Positions 48,701-62,517 of a DNA stretch of 64,000 nucleotides are shown in pieces; position 1 is the first letter of the stretch, and the number at the start of each line of letters is the position of its first letter. Below the pieces are notes generated by a model, which saw only the letters and a program-made list of their open reading frames with translations, searched no databases and was not told the DNA's origin. Origin of the DNA: Baylisascaris procyonis (lineage: Eukaryota > Nematoda > Chromadorea > Rhabditida > Ascarididae); contig JAZARR010000175.1 of NCBI GenBank assembly GCA_037389465.1, positions 1,798,001 to 1,862,000 on the forward strand. Reading direction: 5' to 3'. The position numbers and the translations under genes were made by a program.

Positions 48701-51464
48701 GTATTATCTATGTAATGAACGAATTAACGACGTACTATGCTTACCGATTGTTGAAGGTTCATGGGTTGGTAGAGGTATTACACCAGTTCTTGCGTGTGAT
48801 GATAAAACCATTAAGGTATTTTTCTATTATATCATTTAAGTAGAATGTTTTATGTGGGGGGTGGGGAGGGGGAGGCGTTTATAAACAAATGCTCTGAAAC
48901 GTTCAAAGAAATTCCACCGTTTCATAAAAATAAACTTTATTTCAAAGAAAAAAAAACCTGCCCGAAGTGTTCAATAGAGCTTTCGTTATTTAGGGACATA
49001 GAGAATTAAAATACCGAAAAATTCATCGAGAAATTGATTGTTGAATAGAAATTTTATTTGTGAATTTACCATTGAATGTATAAGATAAGCTGAAGAATTT
49101 TATGATTTTTTTTCTTGTGATGCAATGATTTGATATACAGATCAGATTTGACGCATCTGTCGATACATTCAGTAAATGATATGAATGTTTCCAATTACTT
49201 TTGTTATTTAATTTACTAGTTTTTCATGTTACAATTACTTTACTACTTATTCGACTTGTTAAATTATGAAATTTTGAGGTGTTACAAGGAAGTGAATTAA
49301 ATTATGAAGTTCAACTCGGTGATATGCCAAATGTGTTACATCTTTTTATGAACGATGGAGGTATATTTCCATTTAGTATATTTGTTATTAGACTAATGAC
49401 CATCACTTTGATGTATAAAACAACTACGAAAATGTATTATTTGAATGTGCAATCTTTATTCCAGGAAAATATCAATGATGGCATTTGTTTACAAACAAAA
49501 ATAAATACAATTAAACTTACAACCACCTAATTGCCCCTTGTGAATTTAGACATACTTCATTTACTGTTGGTAGCTAAGGTCCATTTAATTCAGAATCAAC
49601 CGATTCAGAAAAAGAGATTTTAGAGAGAGGGTGTTGAATAATGTTCAACGTTTTGTTTTGCTTATCCTTACATTGCAAGTTGATAAATTTCGATAAGGTC
49701 ACATTTCAACATTGATATCATTCCGAAGATGAAAACGTTCCGTTAAATGTTTCATTTTCAAGTTAACTGAAATAAAACTTCGTAAATTTTTATATTTTGG
49801 CAATAAATTGAAAAATTTTTGATTATTTCACGTTTTTCTATGGTTCAATTTCAGGTTTTCTATTGATTATCTCAGGTTCACTTCGGTTAATTTTCAAAAG
49901 ACCATCAAAAATTTGTGTGCTTTTAGGTTTTAGTAAGCAGCGAGTGCTCTATGGCACAAAAGATGGTCGTATCGGACTTGTCGACTTACCGCCTAAGGAT
50001 GGAACACTCGTTTGGGAAATCCCAACTCAAAGCACTAGTGGTAATCTTTCGTTGAGCACTCTCTTCAATAATTTTGTACCTTCCACTTAAATATGGAGGG
50101 ATTTTAAGGATTGATGTTTATACTATATTAGATGCAACTCAAAGAATGTTTCCCTTGGTTCAAAATATTTGGAAAAAGACCTGAAATTAGCATTTGAAAA
50201 ATGAATTCATTACTGTTTCCAAAATATCGCAGATCCGGTGAGATTGTTGCTTCTTTGAAATTTTATATTACGAGTACCAGCTTAGTACTAGTGATTCAAA
50301 CCACAATTCGAGGTGCGACTCAGTTCCTAACGTAGTGTATCGCTTGCTTCCGCATTCCATATACGTTGTTCTATGTGAATAATGAATGATTTGCCAACTT
50401 ACCTTCAAAAAGCAGTATCCTCAAAAGACGTACTCACGCATTTTATGCACTACCATTGTCGACTCGCCTTACCTATACTGTTTTCTATCAATGCTCTTCA
50501 CTTGCGCTTTCACTTACGTACTTAATAGGCAACCATCTCTTCGCTTAAATCTATTCTTCCACATTGTACTATGAAAGTTTCCAAATTCCTTTTGTCAATG
50601 CATTCACAGCGTCCCAGTAAGGTGGGATTGTTTTCAAAAAGTTCAGAAATGTTGAAAAAGCTATAATTTGCAGCAATTACGAGTATACATTGTTATGCGA
50701 TCACAGGAAGTGGTTGTCCTGATATTATAATCGGTAAGGAGGATGGCCTTATTGAAATTTATGTTGTCGACTTCTCTGATCAAGCGAGCTTCAAGAAAAG
50801 CTTCGTAAGTATTTTTCTTTAGTCGAAAATCTACTCAATGATCGTATTTTATGCGTAAAAAAGAGATATTTGTAAATCAAATCAATCAGCTTCATATAGC
50901 TTAAGTCATATAGCATTCATAATTTATTGTATGATTGACCTCAAAAAGCGTTTATTGTAGACATTCGAAGTTGTTTCTATCATTTTGAGACTAAAAGAAT
51001 GGGAAATAATGAATTAGAAAATTTTGAATTATGAAGTAGATGTAAAATTTTCCTTTCTATAAAGTAAACTAATTAAGTGAAGTACTAAGTAGTAAGATTT
51101 TCTAACTTTAATCTTTACATATTTTATTTTATTCTTTACATATTATTCATTCACTTCAAGCAGTCAATGCAATAATTTAAGAATACAAGGATTGAATATT
51201 GATTATAAATTCGTATCGAAATAATGCTATCAATATCCTCTCTTAGTGTTAGAGAAAAATGATTTTCATAATGGATTAATATTGAGGATCGATGAAGCGA
51301 ACTATAACTTTCTATCATAAATATCGATAATTTCAATTGCGTTTTAATAATCCTTTTGTTTAATATCTATTTTAATACAATTGATGATTAGATGAGTGAA
51401 TATTCTCGTAGTGCTAATTCATCATCAATTTATGATAGTAATACAAGCACATAAAGTAATAGAA

Positions 51465-51539
<75 letters not shown>

Positions 51540-54500
51540 TATGGTTTTATAATATTTCATTGTTGTAAAATGTTGAATAATTTAATATCATTTATAAAAA
51601 ATTCAACACTTGTTAGATACACTTATTTACTTATTTCTTTCTTTCTTTTTCAGCAATGTGAAGAAAGTATTGTAAGCCTTCAATGTGGACGAGTCTCATC
51701 GGAAAGTTTCGATGAGATAGTCGTATGTACGTACACTGGTTGGGTATTTGCGCTTTCAACGGAACCTATCGTGAAGCCTCGAAAAGATGCCCTCACCACT
51801 TTAGCACCTCATCTAGAGGTCAAAGTTCAACAAGTGAGGTTAGTAGTGGCAATACTCTAAGCAAGTAGCGAAAAAAAAGAACGCAGATGATTCTACCAAG
51901 CATATACAAAATCCCTTTATCCATTCTATTGCCGATGATATTAAAGCAAATAGTTATAAATTTTCCTTAGAGCTGAAGTTATAAAGTGTAGATTTTCCTT
52001 TATGATCGGATAGTTTATAGAAGAAAGCTTCTCTTGTCAAAAATTTGTACATATGACGAGATCAGTTGAAATATCGAAGTATTATTTAGTATAATCCATC
52101 TTTTTTTTGCACATAACTTATGAAATTGATTGATTAGATGAAGAGCATGCAAAACACATATCATGTCAGCTATTGTATTGCGTTTCTTTCGTATTTGATG
52201 CGTTTGTTGGTAATTGTTTGTTGCAGAAATGAATTGGAAGAGTTGGAGCAAAAAGTGAGTGAAGAACGACAACGATATCATGAGTTGACACTTCAAGAGG
52301 GCAGTGCAATTGCTGTTGTACCTCGATTTGCCGTTCAGGATCAATTCACACTCGACAAGTCGCTTGCATGCTATACGCTCTCTATTGAACTCATCGTTCC
52401 AATTGACTATATTCTCCTTCAGGTTACTATGATCGCATCAAGTCTATACGCATCATGAATCACTTTATAAATTCTGCTACCCTATCAGGATGTGACTTGA
52501 AGAGGTGGAGAGGGGAGAGATTGGGATGGACGATTAGGATTTAGTAGATATGTGAACGGATTATGTTATTCAAGACTTATATATGCGTAATTGAGTTCAA
52601 CTGAACATATATGATTATGCTCATTTTCTCATGCTTTTATTTTAAATACATTTCAGAGTGATGTGGGTGTTGAATTACTTGATGTGGAGAAGAATTCAGC
52701 TGTTGTATCGATAACGACACCCGATGAAAAGGTTTTTTTTTTACTGATTTTTAAAAGTATTTTTGCGATAATCTTGTTGAAGTAATGCCAATATCTATGT
52801 CTAGAAATATGAGTTTGCCTATTCTTTTGCAAATAGGAATCTTCTGCTAATTTATTACTATAATTATTAAGCCAACAATGCCTTTTCAAAATCAACTCTT
52901 TTTGCAACCATACAAAATTGCAAGCACATTATTTCGGAAGAAATTTCTTTCTCTGTGAGTTATTTTGAAAATCTAAGAAAGAAATGAAAATTTTAAAAAT
53001 TTAACTTTTAATCCTCATTCCGGAGTGATTGAAAGGGGCGTTGATCTATTATAGGACTATCAAGTGAATAGCCTCAATCTTACTTCAAAGCTTTTTTTTT
53101 TCGCCGTTTATTGAGTAGAGTTTGGCCTTAAAACTCTCTTGCTGAGTACAATCAAGTCGAATTGTGCAACTTCACTAATATCTTCTATTACTACGTATCT
53201 ATAATCATGTAATAGTGTCTCTTATTTTGTGATGTTGTTCTATTCCACTACCTAATAAAATTTTTTGCCAATTAGCTAATACCCAAGTACGAGCAATTAC
53301 CAATACCGCTCCTAAACATGGCATAGTATAACATATATAAAGCCGGCAGTCATTATCTACCTGACCATTCCAGCAATGCGTCACTCATTTCCTTTTCTCT
53401 TCTCTGCCCCCTTCCTCCCTTCTATCCTTCCCCATTTTGAAACAAAGAATCAATTAAAGTGATTTTCATGCGTCATTAGAATACTGACCACATTGTACAA
53501 ATGAAAAAAAAGAAATCATAACTATAGTTGAGATGATTAATTTCACGAAATTCACGCTGTAAATTTCAGTCAGGAAATGCTCTATTAGCGACATATCGTT
53601 GCCAAGCGAATACAACACGAATTGAAATGAGGATTCGCTCAATTGAAGGACAATATGGTACCGTACAAGCGTATATCTGCCCAAAAATTCATCCAAAGAT
53701 GTGTCAGGTGAGTTGTTATATCTCATATTGTTTTGTTTTATGCTAAACATGCTATTGAGCTCGAATAACTTGACCTAGAGCGTTGCATTTCAATTGAGGA
53801 GTCATCCTCGCAGATAGATCAATGATTTTCATAAATTGGTTTCATCCCTTGGGGTATTGCGCTGGAGAGGAAATAATAAACCAAAGCGATCAATTTCATC
53901 GTTGAATTTTTTCAATTTATTTTCTCAAGTTGAATTTTTTTTTTCATTCATTAGTCACCATTTGAAGTGAAAATTTCCTACTAGTAAATCACAGTTATAT
54001 CAATTAGTATTATTTGAATTTAGCAGCTTATATATAATAATTAAGGAAAGAAAAGTGATGAGTTGAATTAATTCGAAAACATTATGTAATGAAACTTGGA
54101 AACTCTATGAAACCATTCCTCATTAATCGTTCAAACGTATTTGCACCATCATATGATGAAGATGAAGTTAAACTGTATGGCAAACAATAGATATTATTAA
54201 TGATTGAATTTAATATAAACGCAACGTGGCGATAAACTGTAGACGCTTATTGCCCGCACTAGGCTTGACATCATGCAATGTGCTTTGATCTCATCCTCCT
54301 CACCGATATAAGCGTCTATACGTTGTTGGAAGACGTTGGCTTGAATGTCGTGACATGTCTGAGGCTTTGATTCAGTGGATCAAAGCCCTAGAGAGCAACA
54401 TGCCGCACAGCCGCGTGCAGATGAGTAGAAGCAACCGAGACCACAACCACATTCACCACGTTTGAGCATTTCATCGAGAAACACCCGTTTGTTCACTCCA

Positions 54501-57500
54501 TGCAACGGCCTCTCCTAAAATTTCCATCAGCCATAACATCTCACAGCAGCAATGCGCGAAGGACGGGGTTATGGTCATGGCATAGGGTCTCGAACGAAGC
54601 GTAGAAAGGACTTTTCACTTCAAAATGACTGTATATCTAAAGAAAAAGAATTTTAGTTCTATTCCCAAGACCTAGGTTACCCCTTCCGCAGATTTTCCCC
54701 ATCTCCGCCACTCAGGTATCAGCGCATGCTCTGCTAAAGCACCATCACATATGGAGCTGGTTCTATAGAGAGACCGTAGCTGTATCAGGAGGCTTAAGCA
54801 ACGATACGACGACTAAGCAAACAGCATGACTCTTCGTCTATATAGTTTTTTCTGCGTATTTTTTTTTTCTTTTTGGAGACATACTGTGAACTTTTAGCAC
54901 AGGCTCGTAAAATTTTTTTAAACCGTCCAAGTTGTTTCGTCGCATCAAACCGGGTGGCAAATAATGAAATCTAGTATGTGTGACCTCTGGTCAAGAGAAG
55001 GATCCAGACTGCTTCCTGATTGATTTAATAATTTCTGGAACAGTACTCGAACACATTCCATAAAATTTCCACTGCAATTTTCATCGATTCTAGATAATTC
55101 GACAAAATTAACCATTGCACTTTAGCGGTATCGCATTCATTAAAAAGGCAGCTAAAAGACTCGTCATTGTTTTGCCTTAGGGTAATAAAGCAGTATAAGA
55201 TAAGAACAAATGACTTTTATTGATAAAAATAGATGTCTCGCCTAACGGTTTAATTACCCAAGTTTGAGGCAAAACTTTAAGGCAGTGTACAAATCATTAG
55301 CGGCTCCGACTATGGTACCATTCGAACATGTCAAAAAACTTTAACAATTTAATGACCTGACCGTTTCGTCAAGTATTGGCGCATCGTACAACGTGAACGC
55401 GTTACCCGAATGAGGAGTAACAATTAGAACAAGATAGATAACCGTAGCGATGAGAGAAAACGAGACGAATCGTGAAAGTGCCGATATTAGTGTCATGCTG
55501 AAAACCGATTGTTTCGATTAAATAATAACAAATCAGATGAGACATTTGACGAAGTCATTGAACTTGAAAATTGTTGAGAATTTAAAAACTGAAAAATTGA
55601 ATTTTTTGAGCTATAGGGAATATCAATCAAGTAAAACTTTTATGTAAAATATTCTAAATTCTGTTTGCTATAAATTTGAATTTCCGGAAGGGCAACAAGA
55701 AACAAGAAAGCATTTAACTCATTGAAAAAGGCATAACACTGATTGTGTCCTGAGAGTGACCATACTATCAAGTAATATTTTGCATGCTACTAGTTATAAG
55801 AAAAGAGGATCAGAAATAAATTTCTACGGGAACAGGACAGCATTCAACATGGGAAAGTAGTGAGGAGATATGACACTTCCCCTTCGGAGTTGTTTATTAC
55901 GTATTTCAACCGCCTGAAATAGAAAAAGGGCGATTAGCAGCAATAATAATCGGTCAAACTCAAGGTTTGCAAATGATGTTACGATCTTATCCCATAATCC
56001 TGACCAGTTGGAAATCATGCTGCAGGAAGTTCAGCACGAAGGAAAGAAACATACTTGAAAGATTAATGCTGATAAGACTGATGGTTTGAAGATTAGTGCT
56101 GATAAGACTGGTGGTTTGAGGAGTAGTACTGATAAGACTGAGCTAAATTTGAATAAATTGATCAGGATTGAGCCTATAAAAGACTGAAGAGTCGGAGAAA
56201 TGCGCAAATTGAATTACTAGGGAGGTTAGTAAAAGTGATGAGTGATGATGAGATAAGAAGATGGATCAAGAACAATACGAGAAATTCTTTAAAGAGAAAC
56301 AAATCCAGATGAAGCTCAAGTGCAGAGTATTTCACAAACTTCACCCGCAATGCTTTGTAGTTGGGAGACGTAGGCGCTGGCGAAAATTACAAGATTGGCG
56401 ATATCGCAGAAAAGACAACCACAGGACGAGGCTAGTGAAATGAAAAGCGAGGGCGTTGCTAAGGATAGCAGCGGGATTGACGGATGTCGGGAAAAGTGGA
56501 GAAGAAGGATCATTTGGGGCAAAAATTGTCGAATTAGGAGACCGCTGCTGGACAAATAGGCTTGAGGGATAGCAGCTAGATAAGGAGGCGGAAGAAGGGG
56601 GCGGAGAGGGGGAGAGAGCGAAGTAGATGACAACCGAGGTAAAGATGACGTCGCCCTTTTACAGTTGTAGTATAACTGATATGGAGGCGATAACATGCGA
56701 TTCAACGCAATGGAATTAATGATATATTAGCAAATCTATGTTCGACATAAATGAAATAGCCCTTGCACAAAGCCAAATAAAAATTTTGCATAAATATCGC
56801 TATCGATTTTTGCAAATAAAGAGATTCTGTTAAATTTGCATATTTGACTAACGTGCTAGTGAAATAAGTGACCACATGCATGAATGCTAATTCAATATGC
56901 AAGTAGTTGGCTGTGGACTAACACAAACAGACAGACAGACGAGCAAACATGACAAGGCAATTATTACATAGTTGATTGTAACACCGAATAAACCTGGTCA
57001 TACGTCAGCGAGCGAATATGAAAGCTTGCTGGATTTATATAATAAAGTGTAAGAGTTTTTGTAAATTCAACTTTACTGTTTTACTCGCATTGAAATTCGC
57101 ATTGCACGTAGAATTAATTCAGCCATCACCTAGATGTCTCTCACTATATCTCTTACAGTACACACTTGGTTATTATACCGTATAACACTAACTCAAAGAT
57201 ATTTGATTGCGCAAAATGATGTTTTAATTACCTATAAAATTTGACGAAGCGTAGCTGAAATTGTTCTGTTGATTCGTCTTGGGAGCTGCTAGTTTGTTTA
57301 TTTATGCTTCATTTGGTTAAGAGCTATTGCTATTCAAGCGTCCCATATTAACATCCATGTAGTCTCACCCCCTCTCCACTCATCCCCTTTTCTTGCTCAG
57401 TTATTACTGCGTCAATTCAGAGGCATTATTCTTCTGGGAAAAACTTATTTAATAATTTTTTTTTCAATTCTAGAAATTTAACTTTTATTAAACAATATGA

Positions 57501-60500
57501 GCAATAAAGGCCATAAATGCTTATTGGAAAAGTGTTTAGCTCAATTTTCAAGTGTTTCCTACGCATAATACTTTTGAAATAGATCTCAAATGTAACTTAA
57601 CAAGAATTGAGTATGAATAAACAACAAAACTCAATAAAGGTTTTCAAATGTTCCCATATTAGTTTAGTTTATTAGTATACCGTAGTGAATTTCAGTGATG
57701 AGTGAACCAACTCTCGCTGATAAGAAATTTGTCATAGTACGGTAAATATGGCAATGGAAGTGCCATAGGAAATGCCCATACAATTAAAACAATTTTTAAT
57801 CGATTCAAAAACTTTTTGTTTATATATGAATTCTGAAAAGCCTCTCCTTGCGTAAATTTCGAATAGTCGCACACCTATAAATCATCTGAATTTATTAGAT
57901 AGTCGAAACACTTTCAAAATCAACTAAAAGAAAATGAGGAATACTATGGAGATTTAAGCGATAAATGTTGGTGTATTTTTGCCTTTAACGTAAAACAATA
58001 GTTTTTGATTACTTTTGCGGCCCACTCGTTTACCCTTTAATGTGTTGATTAATTTTGTTGCTTCACCAAAAATATGTTCTTTCATTTCAGAAAATGTGAG
58101 ATCTATTTAATATTAATTCATTATCACTTATAGTTTCGATCATTTAGATTCTCGAAATAAGATTTTTTTTTTGAATTTTTGATAATTCATTTCTTTAAAA
58201 ATCTGGAAAATATATCAAAAATTTTCAAAGATCGAAAACTTTCCTTAGTCGAAATTTTATTCTAATTGATAAAGTGTACATCAAAAATTGGTCATTTAGA
58301 GAAAACCATGAGAGGACATTTTTTTGGTTTCATTAGTATAATAAAAATACTAACACCATAACTGAGTGCGTATAATACCCTTAAAGTTCCAACGAAAGAC
58401 GGCGATTTATACTTTTGTACATGTATGCTTATGTATAGATGAATATTCCAGTGGGAGCTGCTAAAAAACGCCGCAGTATGGTCTCAATGATTCGTTACGG
58501 GTATATTTTACATAATAAACTCATCTTTCAAGCTTCAAACATCAAGAAATATTTCAAAAATTGAAAGAAACAAGCTTGATCTATCGTTCGAGCTTGGTCA
58601 GCATGAAGCTCGAGAACAATACTGCATGAAGTCGTCCATGGTGCATATTCACAGGGATGCATCTGGACAACTGTATGTATTTATACGTCTTTGACGAAGA
58701 AGGGATATGGTGCATCTGTGAGTGATGTGATACCTTCTCAAGTTACTTTGAAGTGATTTCGACGTTTTTGAACTGCTTGAAAGTAAGGGCGTTTTTGTTT
58801 GTGCTGTCAATCTATCTTTAATCAAACAATCTTAGCATCAGATTGCACTTCGCTAATTTCACTCAACATTTCAGTGGAAATGCCCAAATTTGCCCATATA
58901 AATCCAAAGCTACATTACTGCATTATTGAAACTTCAACTTTTTCAGGGTAGCTTCTAAGGGTTGATTTCGAAAATGCAATTCGATTTTTTTTCTGAGATA
59001 TCAAATTCCTCAAAAATTTTCTAAAAAATTCTTTCAAAATTTTCAAACGGTAACGTCAGAGTTACGAAATCCAGCATCTACTCTAATGTTTACCATGGCG
59101 TGATGCCCTGTGGCACCTTTAAAGTTAGTCAGTCAGTCAACCGCGGAACGAGGACACACAGGAAACATGCGGAAAAATTTGCATACATTTTACATGGATG
59201 TCGAGACAAGAAAAACAACTGTTTTTCTCTGAAATGGATAAGCAATCTTTTCAACTCAAATATGAATGCGTTATTTATATGCTGCATTATTTGTAGATAT
59301 TTGTGATACCAGCTGATCTAATTGACATGATTGCAGAAGCGCATATCGTGCTATCTTTTTTGATGCGCTTTTCCACTTATTCGTTTCAGGTACGCGCTTA
59401 TAGTATAAAGCCGTTATCATTGCATCAACGGGTGCATGAATTTGACACATCACGACCTTTGAACGTGCTTCGTATAACGGGCAATTTCTCGCTCTCAGAG
59501 GCACATCAGTGGATTAACATGCTTGTCTCGCAAGTGCCCGAGAGAGTACCACCACAGGAAAGCGTGACGTTCAATTTTGCATCCACCTTCAATGGAGGAA
59601 CACAATTACAAGCCACTTACAGGTATTAAATAGCATCACATTTCTCTATGAGTACTTCCGCTATCTCTGAAGTGCGTGTTTTTAAAGAATCTTCGAAAGC
59701 CAATATGGAATTACATTCGGTTTAGTTCACAACTGATGTCACGATATTTTTCGTCATAAAAAAATCACTGTTGCAAATAAAAAACTGAGGTTTGTATAAT
59801 AAATCGGAGTTCTGACTTTTTTTTACAAACATAATTGAAGGTAATCCTTAGCAAGATGGAAAATAGAGACGAATATTGACGGCAAATATTCACTAAGGAT
59901 GCTTCCATCAATATCGTTAACGAGTAAGAATTATTATAATTTCCTGTGAAATCAAATCGCTTAATTTTTTTGAGCATTTAATTAATTTTCAACTATAGAG
60001 ATTTTGATGCGACATAAATAATACTGACGCATCAAATTTTGCACTCTTCGTTTATTCACATGGATGAAATTTCAACGCATTATGCATTTAATTTGAATGT
60101 GACGCATCAAAACAAACAGTGGACAACTCACGCAGAAAATTTCTTTAAGTTGAGATTATAGAGTTGATGGAAGTTTAGGATCCAAATGTTACGATTCGTT
60201 ATGGATAACGAAGAAAGAGAGAGAGAGAGAAAGAGAGAGAGAGAGTAGAAAACTCGTCAAACGACTTTATCGTGCTAATTTATTTTTTCTGCATTATTCA
60301 TTGAGAATTTAAAAAAAAAATGATTAGTGGATTTTCAGTCGTGGCTCAGCGATCTATCGTAGTGATAATATTTCGACAATTGCGATCATTCGTGATGTTC
60401 TCAGTAAAGAAGTCACTCGACGGCAAATTAAAGTAGATATACAATGCGGTAAGCGTTAACAATTACAACTTAAAAACAAATTGCATTTAAATTTCTTCAT

Positions 60501-62517
60501 TAATGGCTACATATTTTATTATTTTTTCCATTGAATTTTCATTACATTTTTTTCTCAATGAATCTTCGAATTTTTATTTTCGAATTTTATAACGTTCTAG
60601 TACAAAATTATTGACATAGATCAGAAAAAGTCGTCGATTTAAAAAAAAATGTGGCCAGTAATTTCGACTAATTGATAAACGATGTTTTTCGATAATTTTT
60701 GAATGTAACCAGTGTTATCTAATTAATTTAGTTAAATGGACTGTTTAAAATTGAAAAAAAAAAGAGATGAGATCAATGAGTTATCTTAGATCAAAGGGAA
60801 TGGGGCGGAGGGGAGCACTATAAATAGACAATGTCGTATGAGTGATGGGAAAATAATGTTCATGTCAATATTCAATGAAATTCCCAACAATATCTAATTA
60901 TAAATAAAAGAATAATATGCAGAGATGAACGAGGAGAGTATAGTTCATACACTTCAATTATTGCATCCCAAAATGGTCTATCAAAACAATCTAACAAAGC
61001 GGCTCCAATTGGCACAAGCGTTGAAGGTGATTCGTTAATCTATGATTTGCATATCATCTAATTTTGCTTATATGTTAATTTTGTTATATCGCATCGACGT
61101 AACTGCTTACCTGATGTGTCGATCGTCTAGATTTATAACATCAATTTCATCTCGAAATTGAAAAGGTATATTCATCTATAAGAGAGCGCTCGCCGATAAT
61201 CATACGATTATGCATATGGCACCGAAATAGGTGAAATAGATGTATATGGTACAGGTGAAAAGCACCGAAATACGTGCTAAAGTACAGCTGTATAGCTCTA
61301 ATGGACGCCTGAAAATATTCAGTGTCAACTACATAGATATCATACTGTAATATTGTACTGTAATAGAAGCTTAATTTGAAGCATTTGAAGGTACAACATA
61401 AATCAAGAGGTGCATCAATCTAGGTAACTTCTGAGTATATGTGAGGATTTGGTTATCTTATGATACTATCGCACCTACAATAAATATTTTAGTGATTATA
61501 AAAGTCGATCATGCAAACTTACTTCAATAAAAGCGCCCATAGAATTAATGTGTTTGCTGAGTACAGTGAATAAAAATAATTTATGATTCATTAATTTGGG
61601 ATCTTTCGCACCGTTATAGTGATATATATAGCCTGATATTTCAAAACTTTGCTTATATTCAAATTTTAGGAATTGTCGGATAATGGTGATGATTTATCGT
61701 ATCTGTCTAGCGAAATGCGTGATCTACTCGATTCCTACGATAAATTACATGAAGAATCACTCACATATGGTGTTCATCTCGACCGTCTTATTGGAATCAT
61801 TACGGATCTCTATATAGGTAATCTGTTCTAACAATCATACTGAGTGTTAATTTATGCAATATATAAATGAGTGTTTACTAAATAAGAATAACTTGGAATG
61901 GTTATATAGTAACTGCGTTATAGAAGTGGGCATTTAATTGTTGACTAAAATATAATCGTTTAGCAGATATTCTTATCGCAAATGATAAAAAAATTTCACT
62001 CAACAATCTAAACGTTTACTGTGTTCTTGTTTTACCTATGCAAAGAAGATAACGTTCATTCCTTTTTTTTTCAGTCAAAGATCGCTGATATTAGATACGG
62101 TAAGAAATCTTGCAAATTTTGCAAATTTAATGACCTTTGATAGCGTATTTCATAGGTGGATTAATCTACTCTGCAACCTTTAATAGATGTTTCTAATGAT
62201 ATCCCTAGAATTGCGTTGCATACTCAAAATTGCTCACATAAACACCTCGTCGTAATTGAAAATCTGTACACATTCATGTCTCAATTTTGGGTTACTGTCA
62301 ACACTACATGGTGGGGGGTTTATAAAGCGAAAAGTACGGTAGCTTACTTGGATATTAAACTATTGATTTGATTATGCGAATTTCGTTTCTAGATAAAGAA
62401 CGAATGGCTGGAAGGAATGGTAAAGCGAAGATTGAGGAACTTCTTCGAATTCTTTCAAAATACGATGCGGCAACATTGCACAACTTTTTTATCGGTAAAA
62501 GTGTTACACAACAATGA
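45721..62517 (+). CDS. osm-12: BBS7, BBSome subunit (17 exons, 729 aa)
   Basis: Subunit of the BBSome coat that carries membrane proteins in cilia; expected in ciliated sensory neurons. Exons: 45721-45840, 46571-46633, 47068-47243, 47712-47787, 48702-48815, 49279-49360, 49927-50040, 50674-50804, 51654-51838, 52227-52422, 52657-52731, 53570-53707, 59390-59622, 60339-60448, 60923-61026, 61670-61817, 62393-62517; every phase matches. Residues 1-340 form the beta-propeller ([37 protein letters not shown]), 350-380 a coiled coil, then the [18 protein letters not shown] and [10 protein letters not shown] motifs, IKPLSLHQR, and [17 protein letters not shown]; the C-terminus ends in a helical segment ([11 protein letters not shown]). 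Length and order match human BBS7 (715 aa) with no domain missing. The ATG was chosen because [14 protein letters not shown] aligns with the vertebrate N-terminus and lies 6 nt behind a CTAATTTAG acceptor. Confidence 0.96.
51469..51538. repeat. (TA)n microsatellite, about 70 bp
   Basis: Pure TA dinucleotide run in the BBS7 intron before the exon at 51654. A 154-codon open frame that crosses it into the exon is not a gene. Confidence 0.95.
54221..54326. repeat. Imperfect inverted repeat in BBS7 intron 12
   Basis: TAGACGCTTAT and its complement ATAAGCGTCTA lie about 50 bp apart, with outer CAACGT/ACGTTG also paired. The segment opens a GC-richer block (about 54.2-54.85 kb) unlike the flanking intron, probably a mobile-element remnant of unknown type. 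Confidence 0.45.
55247..55268 (+). other. Exact copy of the 22-nt nematode SL1 leader
   Basis: All 22 bases of the canonical SL1 exon (starting GGTTTAATTACCC, ending TTTGAG) are present on the plus strand inside BBS7 intron 12. The leader is followed by GC, not the GT donor of an SL RNA gene, and no Sm-site or SL RNA stem is visible. The likeliest origin is reverse transcription and insertion of a trans-spliced mRNA. Confidence 0.75.
55815..56080 (+). pseudogene. Decayed LINE (non-LTR retrotransposon) reverse transcriptase fragment
   Basis: Translated plus-strand frames show broken RT motifs in the proper order: [11 protein letters not shown] (family RQGDTISPKLF), [20 protein letters not shown] (family RFADDIVLISxNPxELQEM) and, after a stop, KINADKT (family LKINADKTK). 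The palm YADD-type motif is FAND here. Several stops and at least one frameshift break it, so it cannot be active. It lies in BBS7 intron 12 in the same orientation as the host gene. Exact clade cannot be decided without alignment. Confidence 0.65.
56050..56150 (+). repeat. Three imperfect 30-bp tandem units in frame
   Basis: Three consecutive 30-bp units encode [20 protein letters not shown] and [10 protein letters not shown]. The RT motif KINADKT appears to have been duplicated within the decayed element after or during its decay. Confidence 0.7.
56261..56708 (+). pseudogene. Degenerate open frame, probably the tail of the same LINE remnant
   Basis: A frame starting at 56261 ([14 protein letters not shown]) continues through three in-frame stops to about 56710 without changing frame. 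It is rich in Arg, Lys, Glu and Gly and unusually GC-rich for the window. LINE ORF2 C-termini carry basic, Gly/Arg-rich stretches, so it may be the 3' part of the RT remnant. No firm motif supports this; the antisense 129-codon frame is a shadow. Confidence 0.3.
60211..60246. repeat. (GA)n microsatellite
   Basis: GA-rich run with a few extra A bases, in the BBS7 intron before exon 60339. Confidence 0.9.

Noticed and set aside
51396..51860. 154-codon plus-strand open frame
   Set aside because: It spans a (TA)n microsatellite and runs into BBS7 exon 51654-51838; only the exon part is coding.
55247..55340. SL1 RNA gene
   Set aside because: The leader is perfect but is followed by GC rather than the required GT donor, and no Sm-binding site or SL RNA stem-loops follow.
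56316..56705. 129-codon minus-strand open frame
   Set aside because: Pro/Ser/Leu-rich antisense of the GC-rich LINE-like remnant; no start context, motif or partner exon.
62079..62100. Extra BBS7 exon behind a polypyrimidine-CAG
   Set aside because: In the required phase it meets TGA after three codons, and the exon at 61817 joins directly to 62393 to restore the conserved TDLYIDK sequence.
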